A DNA stretch of 64,000 bases from JBFAPK01 sp040676675 (GTDB taxonomy: Bacteria; Actinomycetota; Actinomycetes; Mycobacteriales; Micromonosporaceae): NCBI RefSeq assembly GCF_040676675.1, contig NZ_JBFAPK010000042.1, positions 1-64,000 of the forward strand, given 5' to 3'. The notes beneath the pieces are model-generated. The model saw only the letters and a program-made list of their open reading frames with translations. It made no database searches and was not told where the DNA came from. A program made the translations under genes and the position numbers. Below, piece by piece: positions 46,873 to 54,540 of the stretch. Each line of letters begins with the position of its first letter. Position 1 is the first letter of the stretch.

Positions 46873-47409
46873 GTGTCCGGCATGACCGAGGAAGCGACGG
46901 CGTCGTCATCGAGCGACGCCAGCTACGCCGCCTTCGTGGAGGATGCCTGGACCCGCTATCTGGGGTTGGCCATCCTGCTGGGCGGCGACCGGCACCGGGC
47001 CGAGGAACTGCTCCAGGACTGCCTGGTCAAGCTCTACGTCCGGTGGCGGCAAGTGACTCGGCGGGGCGATCCACACGCGTACCTGCGCCGGATGCTGGTC
47101 AACGGCAAGGTGAGCTGGTGGCGACGTACCCGCCGGGAAACGCTGATGGCGGAGACGCCGGAGCGGCCCGACCCGCACGCGGCGCCCGCTGATGTGCCGC
47201 AGGATCTGCGCGCGGCGCTGCTCGCCCTCTCCCGCCAGCAGCGGGCCGTGCTGGTCCTGCGCTACTACGCGGATCTCACCGAGCAGCAGGTCGCGACGGA
47301 GTTGGGCTGTTCGATCGGCACCGTCAAGACGCAACACTCCCGGGCCATGGCGAAGCTGCGCGCCCTGCTGGCCCATCCCCACCCACCACTCGCGGAGGTG
47401 TCACGGTGA
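46873..47409 (+). CDS. SigE-family RNA polymerase sigma factor (ECF-like)
   Basis: 178 aa. Region 2 (SYAAFVEDAWTRYLGLAILLGGDRHRAEELLQDCLVKLYVRWRQV, in part) and region 4 (LTEQQVATELGCSIGTVKTQHSRAMAKLRALL) are intact, in the short SigE-family form common in Streptomyces and Micromonospora. GTG 46873 was chosen because the GGGAGGGGGG run ends 7 bases upstream; ATG 46882 is an alternative. Its stop overlaps the next gene (GTGA), whose membrane product is the likely partner. Confidence 0.9.
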   Translation: MSGMTEEATASSSSDASYAAFVEDAWTRYLGLAILLGGDRHRAEELLQDCLVKLYVRWRQVTRRGDPHAYLRRMLVNGKVSWWRRTRRETLMAETPERPDPHAAPADVPQDLRAALLALSRQQRAVLVLRYYADLTEQQVATELGCSIGTVKTQHSRAMAKLRALLAHPHPPLAEVSR

Positions 47410-48317
47410 ACGTCGACGAAGAGCAGCTCGGCACGGCGCTGCGGGAACTGGCCGGGCGGGAACCGTCGCCAGCCGCCCCGACCGCGCACCTGATCAGCCG
47501 CGGCCAGCGCGCGAAGCGCACCAGGGCGGCGACGAGGACGACCGCCGCGCTGGGCGTCGTCGGCCTGGTGGCGGCCGCCGCCGTCGGGTTCGGCGGTATC
47601 GGTCCGGGCGGCGGCGGGGGCGGAAACTCGGGCACGACGCCGCGGGCCGGCGGTACGGCCTCGGCAGAGGCGTCCTCGCCCCAGTTCCGGCTCGCGGCGG
47701 CGGCCGAGGCGTCGGCTCAGACGAGCTTCAGCTTCCAGGTCACGGTGCACAACGAGTCCGAGGACGGCGCGAAGAGGTCGTCGAGCACCCGGTCGTACGA
47801 GGGTGCGTTCGACCCGAACGGTCCGAAGGGGTACCTGCGCTTCCGCAACCCGCCAGCGACGGGGCTGGAGCAGCGGCTCGTCGGCACGGATCTGTACATC
47901 CACCGGCTCTCGAAGTGGATGAAGTTCGAGAACCGCAGCCTGGAGATCGACGGAGGCTACCTCCTGTCGACCAACCCCACGTCCACCGTCAACCCGGCGT
48001 CTCAGCTCGATGCCCTGAAGAGCCTCGGCACCGTCACGGCGCTCGGCGCGTCCGGTAGCGGCGCGGAGGCGGTGGAGCGGTACGCGTTCAGCTACGACGT
48101 CAAGCCGAGCGACGCCGACGAGCCCGATCGGATCCCGGCCTCCGGCGTCATCGAGATCAATGCGCAGTCCCGGCTGATCAGCAAGATCTCGTACCAGACC
48201 ACGTACGACTTCTCTCGCCACGTCACGCAGCACTACGTCGACAAGTACACGGTGACCTGGGTGTACTCGAACTACGGCGCCCCGGTCGACGTACCGGTGC
48301 CACCCGTGATCAACTGA
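47406..48317 (+). CDS. Membrane-anchored protein paired with the sigma factor (putative anti-sigma role)
   Basis: 303 aa. A cytoplasmic N-terminus (about 1-45, MNVDEEQLGTALRELAGREP), one membrane helix (about 45-66), a Gly-rich spacer and an external beta-rich domain of about 210 residues (ASAQTSFSFQVTVHNE through RHVTQHYVDKYTVTWVYSNYG) that resembles LppX/LprG-type lipid-binding folds in pattern only. No classical zinc anti-sigma motif is seen. The 4-base overlap with the sigma-factor gene argues for a regulator/sensor pair (inference). Confidence 0.75.
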   Translation: MNVDEEQLGTALRELAGREPSPAAPTAHLISRGQRAKRTRAATRTTAALGVVGLVAAAAVGFGGIGPGGGGGGNSGTTPRAGGTASAEASSPQFRLAAAAEASAQTSFSFQVTVHNESEDGAKRSSSTRSYEGAFDPNGPKGYLRFRNPPATGLEQRLVGTDLYIHRLSKWMKFENRSLEIDGGYLLSTNPTSTVNPASQLDALKSLGTVTALGASGSGAEAVERYAFSYDVKPSDADEPDRIPASGVIEINAQSRLISKISYQTTYDFSRHVTQHYVDKYTVTWVYSNYGAPVDVPVPPVIN

Positions 48318-48330
48318 TCACAGCCCTGAC

Positions 48331-48368
48331 CGCTCGGCCCCGTCGCGGATCGCGGACGGGGCCGAGCG
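48331..48368. terminator. Terminator between the sigma-factor operon and ung
   Basis: 14-bp perfect stem (48331-48344 with 48355-48368), 10-base loop, 14 bases after the stop of the anti-sigma-like gene and 117 bases past the ung stop on the other strand. Confidence 0.8.
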
Positions 48369-48484
48369 TCGCGGCGGGGACGGCGTACCGAAGACGGCGT
48401 GGGCTCATAGCGGCCGGGCGGCGCGGACCGCAACCGCTGGCACCGTCGTGCCGGGGAGGCCGGCCGCGCCGCCACGGCCGACCG

Positions 48485-49183
48485 TCAGCCCGCCGTCCGT
48501 TCCCAGTCGATGGTCGGCAGCCCCGCGTCCGCGAGCGCCTTGTTGGCCGCGCTGAACGGGCGGCTGCCGAGGAAGCCGCGCGGGTTCATCGGGCTCGGGT
48601 GCCCGGCCTCCAGCACCACGTGGTTCGGGTTCGTGATCAGGTCCCGCTTCTTGCGGGCGTAGCCGCCCCAGAGCAGGAAGACCACCCGCTGCTCCCGGGC
48701 GTCCAGCGCCTTGATCGTCGCGTCGGTGAAGGCCTCCCAGCCCTTGTTGCCGTGCGAGCCGGGCGAGCCCTGCCGCACGGTCAGCACCGCGTTGAGCAGC
48801 AGCACGCCCTGCGCCGCCCAGCCGGAGAGGTTCCCGCCGCGCGGCGCCGGCACCCCGAGGTCCTCGGCCAACTCCTTGAAGACGTTGCGCAGCGACGGCG
48901 GCACCGCCACCCCGTCGCGGACGCTGAAGCTCAGCCCGTGCGCCTGACCGGCCTTGTGGTACGGGTCCTGTCCTAGGATCAGCACCCGGCAGTCCTCGGG
49001 GGCGCAGAGCCGGTAGGCCGAGAAGAGGTCCTCGACGGGCGGGAAGACCGTCTGCGTCGCGTACTCGTTGGCGACGAACGCGCCCAGCTCGGCGGTGCCG
49101 GCCGCGTCGAGGTGCGGCGCCAGCACGGTGCGCCACGCCGGGGGCAGCAGGGCCGGAAGGTCGAGGGTCGGGACGTCGGACAT
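48485..49183 (-). CDS. ung: Uracil-DNA glycosylase
   Basis: Removes uracil from DNA, first step of base-excision repair. 232 aa. Water-activating motif GQDPYHKAGQAHGLSFSV (catalytic Asp73), LLLNAVLTVR and the GHPSPMNPRGFLGSRPFS leucine/HPSP loop are all present: family 1. ATG 49183 has AAAGG upstream; TAGAGT on the minus strand (49231-49236) is a -10 candidate giving a leader of about 40 bases. Confidence 0.96.
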   Translation of the reverse strand: MSDVPTLDLPALLPPAWRTVLAPHLDAAGTAELGAFVANEYATQTVFPPVEDLFSAYRLCAPEDCRVLILGQDPYHKAGQAHGLSFSVRDGVAVPPSLRNVFKELAEDLGVPAPRGGNLSGWAAQGVLLLNAVLTVRQGSPGSHGNKGWEAFTDATIKALDAREQRVVFLLWGGYARKKRDLITNPNHVVLEAGHPSPMNPRGFLGSRPFSAANKALADAGLPTIDWERTAG

Positions 49184-49306
49184 CGGCGGCCTTTCGCGGG
49201 AGGATTTCACGGCGACGGGGGACGCAGCGCACTCTACGAGCCCGGTACGACAGCCCGACGCGCCCGGTACGGCGGCACGCCGGACCGGCCACGACGGCGG
49301 CCGGGC

Positions 49307-49807
49307 TCATCCCGGCAGGGTCGACCGCCGCAACGGGGCGAGCCGCTCGGCCCAGTCCCCGCCGGCCGGCAGCAGCTCCACCACGCGGGTCTCGTCGTCG
49401 CGGCGCTCGATCCGGACCCGCAGGTGGGCGTCGACGAGCTGCTCCACCATCCCCTCGCCCCACTCGACCACGGTCACCGCGTCGTCGACCGAGGCGTCGA
49501 GGTCCAGGTCGTCGATCTCCGCGCGCGGGTCGGGCGCGTCGCCCAGCCGGTACGCGTCCGCGTGCACCAGCGGCACCCGCCCGCCGCGACCCGGATCGGG
49601 GCGGTGCACCCGGGCGATCACGAACGTCGGCGAGGTGACGTCGCCGAGCACGCCGAGTCCGGCGCCGATCCCCTGGGTCAGGGCGGTCTTCCCGGCGCCG
49701 AGCGGCCCGGTGAGCACCAGCAGGTCGCCGGCGCGCAGCAGGCGACCGAGGCGCTCGCCGAACTCCCGCATCTCGTCCACCGTGGACACTTCGAACACCG
49801 TGCTCAC
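49307..49807 (-). CDS. tsaE: tRNA threonylcarbamoyladenosine biosynthesis ATPase TsaE
   Basis: 166 aa P-loop ATPase that cycles the TsaBD complex during t6A formation. Walker A GPLGAGKTALTQGIG near 40, switch VTSPTFVIARVHRP, and YRLGD / VVEWGEGMVEQL for the C-terminal nucleotide site. GTG 49807 lies 37 bases after the hydrolase stop, in the same direction. In M. tuberculosis tsaE is next to tsaB; here accessory genes separate them. Confidence 0.93.
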   Translation of the reverse strand: MSTVFEVSTVDEMREFGERLGRLLRAGDLLVLTGPLGAGKTALTQGIGAGLGVLGDVTSPTFVIARVHRPDPGRGGRVPLVHADAYRLGDAPDPRAEIDDLDLDASVDDAVTVVEWGEGMVEQLVDAHLRVRIERRDDETRVVELLPAGGDWAERLAPLRRSTLPG

Positions 49808-49844
49808 GCCACCAGCCTCCCGCTCACGAACACCGACCTCTCGC

Positions 49845-50945
49845 TCACGCCACCAGCCTGTCCAGGAAGTCCAACAGCGCCGCGTTCACCTCGTCGGCGT
49901 GTTCGAGCATCACCACGTGCCCGCTGTTGGGCACCTTCAGGAACTCGGCCTCCGGCAGCCGACGCATGATCTCCTCGGAGTGGGTGACCGGGGTGATCAT
50001 GTCCTTGTCGCCGACGATGACCAGCGTCGGCGTGTCCCGCAGCGCGTGCAGCGCCGGGTAGCGCGCGTGCGTGTAGAGGGTGCGCAGGTACCGCGCCACC
50101 GTCTCGGTCGAGGTACGGGAGTTCATCAGCTCCACGTACGAGACCAGCGCCGCGCTCGGGCGGGGCGTGCCGAAGCCGTACTTGCGGGTGAGCAGCCAGG
50201 CCACGTTCGCGGAGGCCTTGCGGGCCCGGTCGAGCACGGTGCCGGTGAGCCGGGTGGCGTTGTCCACCACGGGCAGCAGCGGGGCGGCGACCCGGCTCAG
50301 GATGGCCGGCAGGCCGAACTTGGTCTGCTCGATCCGACCGCCGGAGGTCGCCATCAGCACGGTGCCCACCACCCGGTCGCCGAAGAGCTCCGGATACTGC
50401 TCGGCCAGCGCCATGATGGTCATACCGCCCATCGAGTGCCCGACCAGCACCAGCGGCCCCTCCGGGACCGTCTTGTCGATGATCACCTTCAGCGCCTCGC
50501 CGAGCCGCGCGAGGGCGTACTCGCCGGTCCGGAGCTGGCCGGAACGGCCGTGTCCCGGCTGGTCGTAGAGGACCATCCGGTGCTCGCCCCGCTGGGCGAG
50601 GGCCTTGCGCTGGAAGTGGAAGGTGCCCATGTCGAGGCAGAAGCCGTGCACGAAGACGACGGTCGGGTTGCCCGCCGGCCGCCGCGCGTCGACCACCTCG
50701 ACGTGGATGTCGGTACCGTCGGCCAGCCCGATCAGGTACGCCTCGTCGTACGGCTGCCGCCCGAAGTCCTCGGTGGCGTACCGGTCGCCCGGCTCGGCCT
50801 TCGTGCGGCGTACCAGGGCCCGCTCGGCGGCGATGCCCGCGGCGACCCCGGCCGCCGCCGCGCCCACCACCGCGCCGAGGATGCCGGCGGCGCGGGCCCG
50901 GGGCAGCGGCCGGCGCGAGCGGGTACGCCCCACCGGCGCCGTCAC
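49845..50945 (-). CDS. Alpha/beta hydrolase with N-terminal membrane anchor
   Basis: 366 aa. An N-terminal hydrophobic segment (about 19-42, GILGAVVGAAAAGVAAGIAAE), then the alpha/beta hydrolase fold: oxyanion VFVHGFCLDM, DQPGHGRSG, nucleophile Ser in VGHSMGGMT, acid in VIVGDKDMITP and His in PNSGHVVMLEH. A complete triad, so an esterase, lipase or similar; substrate unknown. GTG 50945 overlaps the alr stop by 4 bases. The alr-hydrolase-tsaE order is conserved in actinomycetes. Confidence 0.9.
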   Translation of the reverse strand: MTAPVGRTRSRRPLPRARAAGILGAVVGAAAAGVAAGIAAERALVRRTKAEPGDRYATEDFGRQPYDEAYLIGLADGTDIHVEVVDARRPAGNPTVVFVHGFCLDMGTFHFQRKALAQRGEHRMVLYDQPGHGRSGQLRTGEYALARLGEALKVIIDKTVPEGPLVLVGHSMGGMTIMALAEQYPELFGDRVVGTVLMATSGGRIEQTKFGLPAILSRVAAPLLPVVDNATRLTGTVLDRARKASANVAWLLTRKYGFGTPRPSAALVSYVELMNSRTSTETVARYLRTLYTHARYPALHALRDTPTLVIVGDKDMITPVTHSEEIMRRLPEAEFLKVPNSGHVVMLEHADEVNAALLDFLDRLVA

Positions 50946-52060
50946 GTCCGCACCCCGTCGTAGACCCGGGGCACCCGGACGCTGCCGAACCGGGTGACGA
51001 TCTCGTAGTTGATCGTGCCGACCGCCTCGGCCCAGTCGTCCGCGGTCGGTTCGCCGTTCGCGCCGTCGCCGAAGAGGGTCGCCACGTCACCGGCGGCCAC
51101 CTCGTCGTCGCCGCAGTCCAGCACGATCTGGTCCATGCAGACCCGACCGGAGATGGTGCGGACCCGACCGGCCAGGTGGACCGGGCCGCTGTTCGACGCG
51201 TGCCGGGGCACCCCGTCGGCGTACCCGAGGGGCACCACCGCCAGGGTCGTCTCCCGCTCCGTGGTGTACGTGTGCCCGTACGACACGCCGGTGCCGGCCG
51301 GTACCCGCTTGGTCAGCATCACCCGGGCCCGGGCGCTCATGGCGGGCCGCAGCCCGAAGGTCTCGCCGGGCACCGGGGAGAGCCCGTAGACGGCCAGCCC
51401 GGGCCGGACCAGGTCGAAGTGGGTGTCGGGCCGGGTCAGCGTCGCCGCCGAGTTGGCCAGGTGCCGGTAGCGCGGCCGCAGCCCGGCCCGCTCGGCGAGC
51501 GCCAGCGCCTCGGCGAAGACCGCGAGCTGCCGGTCGGTGGTGGGGTGGCCGGGCGCGTCCGCGTACACGAGGTGGCTCCACACCCCGACCACCTCGACGG
51601 CGCCCTCGGCCTGGGCCTTCGCGGCGGCCTCCAGCAGCGCCGGCCAGTCGTCGACGGTCGCGCCGCCCCGGGACAGGCCGGTGTCGACCTTGAGGTGGGT
51701 CCGGGTCGGGCGCCCCGCCCGCTGGCCGGCGACGGCCAGCTCGCCGAGCTGCTCGACGCTCGCCGCGGAGAGGTCGACGTCGACCGCGACCCCCTCGTGC
51801 AGGGGCTGGCCGGGCGCGAGCAGCCAGGCGAGCACGGGCGCGGTGACGCCGGCCCGGCGCAGGGTCAACGCCTCGTCGAGGGTGCAGACCCCCAGCCAGT
51901 CCGCGCCCGCCTCCAGCGCCGCGCGCCCGGCGGGCAGCATGCCGTGCCCGTAGCCGTCGCCCTTGACCACGGCCATCACCTCGGCGGTGGTACCGGCGCG
52001 CAGCCGGGACACGTTCTCCCGGATGGCGTCAAGATCGACCCGTACCTCAGCCTGCCACAT
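50942..52060 (-). CDS. alr: Alanine racemase
   Basis: PLP enzyme that makes D-alanine for peptidoglycan. 372 aa. PLP-lysine Lys33 in VMAVVKGDGYGHGM; the catalytic Tyr region is SYGHTYTTERET, and the C-terminal beta domain has RVCMDQIVLDCGDDEVAAGD. ATG 52060 has TAGGCT exactly 6 bases upstream and no ribosome site, so it is leaderless. First gene of alr-hydrolase-tsaE. Confidence 0.97.
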   Translation of the reverse strand: MWQAEVRVDLDAIRENVSRLRAGTTAEVMAVVKGDGYGHGMLPAGRAALEAGADWLGVCTLDEALTLRRAGVTAPVLAWLLAPGQPLHEGVAVDVDLSAASVEQLGELAVAGQRAGRPTRTHLKVDTGLSRGGATVDDWPALLEAAAKAQAEGAVEVVGVWSHLVYADAPGHPTTDRQLAVFAEALALAERAGLRPRYRHLANSAATLTRPDTHFDLVRPGLAVYGLSPVPGETFGLRPAMSARARVMLTKRVPAGTGVSYGHTYTTERETTLAVVPLGYADGVPRHASNSGPVHLAGRVRTISGRVCMDQIVLDCGDDEVAAGDVATLFGDGANGEPTADDWAEAVGTINYEIVTRFGSVRVPRVYDGVRT

Positions 52061-52066
52061 GTTTCC

Positions 52067-52072
52067 AGCCTA
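52067..52072 (-). promoter_or_regulatory. -10 element TAGGCT of alr (leaderless)
   Basis: TAGGCT on the minus strand, 6 bases, then ATG. Confidence 0.65.
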
Positions 52073-52162
52073 CTGTCCGGGTGATCTACCGGTACGCCGA
52101 CGCCGTCCCGCCGGGCACGGCCCGCCCGCCCGACCCGGCGCTCACCCGACCCGATTCGGCGC

Positions 52163-53647
52163 TCACCCGACGTCCAGCCGGGCGATCACCGGGCGCAGCG
52201 CGGTCGCCACGTCGGCGGCGGTGACCGGACCGCCCCGGGCGGCCTCCCGCCCCGCCAGCCCGTGCAGGTACGCCGCGGCGAGCGCCGCCCGCTCCGGGGC
52301 CAGCCCCGCCGCGAGCAGCGATCCCAGCAGCCCGGCGAGGACGTCCCCGGTGCCCCCGGTGGCCAGCGCCGGGGTGCCGGTCGGGTTCACGTACGCCCGC
52401 CCGTCGGCGGTGGCGACGATGGTCCGGTCCCCCTTGAGCAGCACGGTCGCCCGCATCCAGGCGGCCAGCCGCAGCGCCGCGCCGACCCGGTCGGCGCCCG
52501 GCGCCTCGCCGGCCAGCCGGGCGAACTCCCGGTCGTGCGGCGTGATCACGATCGGCGCGTCCCGGGCCCGCAGCCGGTCCGCCGACGAGCCGTCGACCAG
52601 CAGGGTCAGCGCGTCCGCGTCCAGGACCACCGGCACCGGTGCGGCGAGCACGCAGCGCAGCTCGGTGAGCGCCTCCTCGCCGGTGCCGAGCCCGGAGCCG
52701 CAGACCCACGCCTGGACCCGGCCCGCGTCGGCCACCCGCTCGGTGGCGATCACCGACGGATGGTGGTGCAGCACCTCGGCCCGGGCGCCGCCGGCGTAGC
52801 GGACCATGCCGGTCGGGCCGGCGAGCGCGCCGCCGACCGAGAGGATCCCGGCGCCCGGGTACGTCGCCGAACCCGTCGCCACCCCCACCACGCCCCGGGT
52901 GTACTTCTCCGACCACGCCCGCAGCCGGGGCCACCAGTCCACGACGTCGGACCACTCGGTGACGCCGAGCGCCGCCGCCGAGCGCAGCGACGGCCCGAGC
53001 CCGATGTCGACCAGCTCGACCTCGCCGGCACGGGTCGCGGCCGGCCCGACCACCAGCCCCGGCTTGAGGCAGCCGAAGGTCACGGTGAGATCGGCGGTCA
53101 CCGCCGCCGCCAGTTCGGCCGTCTCCCCGCCGGCCCCGGGCACGTCACCGCTGTCCGGATCCACCCCGCTGGGCGCGTCCACCGCGACCACGGGGGGCCG
53201 CGCGCCGTCGCGGTCGCGCAGCTCGCCGAGCCGGGCGACCAACCGGGCCGCCGGTTCGCGCAGCCCGCCCGACGCGCCGATCCCGACGATGCCGTCGACC
53301 ACCAGGTCGGTGCCGGCCGGCAGCTCCTCGACGACCCGCCCGCCGGCGGTACGCAGCGCGGCCAGGCCCCGCTCGTGTGCCCGACCCGGTACCAGCGGCA
53401 GCGCCGCCACCCGGGCGCCGCGCTCCGCCAGACGCGCCCCGGCGTAGAGGGCGTCCCCGCCGTTGTCGCCGCTGCCGACCAGCAGCAGCACGCGCGCGCC
53501 GTAGACCCCGCCGCGGTCGGCGAGCAGCAGCGCGCACCGGCGGGCGAGCCCCGCGGCGGCGCGCCGCATCAGCGTGTCCGGCGGCAGCGTGGCCAGCAAC
53601 TCCCGCTCCGCCGCCCGCACGTCGGCGACCCGCCAGGCCTGCCTCAT
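52163..53647 (-). CDS. nnrD: Bifunctional NAD(P)H-hydrate epimerase / ADP-dependent dehydratase
   Basis: Repairs hydrated NAD(P)H. 494 aa. N-terminal YjeF_N epimerase domain (about 1-215; VLLLVGSGDNGGDALYAGARLAERG, VDAPSGVDPDSGDVPG). The C-terminal YjeF_C/carbohydrate-kinase-like dehydratase (about 235-494) has VVLDADALT, ITPHDREFARL and the ATP/ADP-site ATGGTGDVLAGLLGS. Both activities should be present (nnrE-nnrD fusion, as in Rv3433c). It lies between acpS and alr, as in other actinobacteria. Confidence 0.95.
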   Translation of the reverse strand: MRQAWRVADVRAAERELLATLPPDTLMRRAAAGLARRCALLLADRGGVYGARVLLLVGSGDNGGDALYAGARLAERGARVAALPLVPGRAHERGLAALRTAGGRVVEELPAGTDLVVDGIVGIGASGGLREPAARLVARLGELRDRDGARPPVVAVDAPSGVDPDSGDVPGAGGETAELAAAVTADLTVTFGCLKPGLVVGPAATRAGEVELVDIGLGPSLRSAAALGVTEWSDVVDWWPRLRAWSEKYTRGVVGVATGSATYPGAGILSVGGALAGPTGMVRYAGGARAEVLHHHPSVIATERVADAGRVQAWVCGSGLGTGEEALTELRCVLAAPVPVVLDADALTLLVDGSSADRLRARDAPIVITPHDREFARLAGEAPGADRVGAALRLAAWMRATVLLKGDRTIVATADGRAYVNPTGTPALATGGTGDVLAGLLGSLLAAGLAPERAALAAAYLHGLAGREAARGGPVTAADVATALRPVIARLDVG

Positions 53648-53698
53648 CCCCGTCGTCCCCTCTCGCCGGGCGGTCCGCTCACCGCGCCGTCCGCGCGG

Positions 53699-54067
53699 TC
53701 ACTGCTCCGCCACCACCATCGCCGAGGCGATGCCGCCGTCGTGGGAGAGCGACAGGTGCCAGCGGTTGACGCCGCGCTCGGTCGCGGCGGCGGCGACCGT
53801 ACCGGAAACCGTCAGCCACGGCCGCCCGTCCGGGTCGGCCACGATCTCGCAGTCGTGCCAGTGCAGGCCGGCCGGGGCGCCGAGCGCCTTGGCCACCGCC
53901 TCCTTGGCCGCGAAGCGGGCGGCGAGCGACTCGGGCGAACGCGGGTGCCCCGACGCGGTGTAGCGCTCGGCCTCGGTGAAGAGCCGGTCCGCGAGCAGCG
54001 GCGTCCGGGCGAGCGCGCGGGCGAACCGGTCGACCAGGACCACATCGATGCCGACTGCCACGATCAC
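53699..54067 (-). CDS. acpS: Holo-[acyl-carrier-protein] synthase
   Basis: Transfers 4'-phosphopantetheine from CoA to acyl carrier protein. 122 aa, trimeric AcpS type. Mg-binding Asp in VGIDVVLVDRF and Glu in RFAAKEAVAKALG; HLSLSHDGGIASAMVVAE at the C-terminus. GTG 54067 has TAGGCT 6 bases upstream, so it is leaderless. Confidence 0.95.
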   Translation of the reverse strand: MIVAVGIDVVLVDRFARALARTPLLADRLFTEAERYTASGHPRSPESLAARFAAKEAVAKALGAPAGLHWHDCEIVADPDGRPWLTVSGTVAAAATERGVNRWHLSLSHDGGIASAMVVAEQ

Positions 54068-54073
54068 GGGTTC

Positions 54074-54079
54074 AGCCTA
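54074..54079 (-). promoter_or_regulatory. -10 element TAGGCT of acpS (leaderless)
   Basis: TAGGCT on the minus strand, 6 bases, then GTG. Confidence 0.65.
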
Positions 54080-54240
54080 ACGGGCCGGGGGCGGCGAGAT
54101 TACCGCCCCGGTCCCGCCCGCGGAAGCACCTGTGGACAACCTTCGGCGCGGTACCACGCGCGCCGTCCACAGGACGGCGACGAGGCGCCGGCCCACGCCT
54201 ACCGTCGGCGGCAACGACGTTTCCCGCGGGGGTGACCAAG

Positions 54241-54540
54241 GTGGAAGAGCAGCTTCGCGTACGCACCGACGTGCTACGCGCCTGCGCCGACGAGCTGACC
54301 GGCGTCGGCTACCGGCTGGGCCACGGCCTGGCCGGCGATCCGGCGCTGGTCGTGGCGGAGCCCGGGGCCGAGGCGGCCACGGCGCTGGTCGGGCTGGAGT
54401 CCGCGACGCACGCCTGGCTCTGCTCGCTGGGTGGCCGGCTCGCGGTGACGGCCGACGGGCTGCGCGCCGCCGCACGCGAGTACGACGCCGCCGACGAGCG
54501 GGCGACCGTCCGCCTCGCCGCCACCGGAGCGGGCCGATGA
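54241..54540 (+). CDS. WXG100-like helical protein (putative type VII secretion target)
   Basis: 99 aa, helical, about the length of ESX/WXG100 proteins: EEQLRVRTDVLRACADELTGVGYRLGHGL, a turn, then WLCSLGGRLAVTADGLRAAAREYDAADE. The WXG motif itself is not clear. GTG 54241 follows GGGGGTGA; GTG 54232 is an alternative. TACCGT at 54200-54205 is a -10 candidate. The stop overlaps the next start (ATGA), so it forms a pair with the DUF1023-type hydrolase. Confidence 0.65.
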   Translation: MEEQLRVRTDVLRACADELTGVGYRLGHGLAGDPALVVAEPGAEAATALVGLESATHAWLCSLGGRLAVTADGLRAAAREYDAADERATVRLAATGAGR

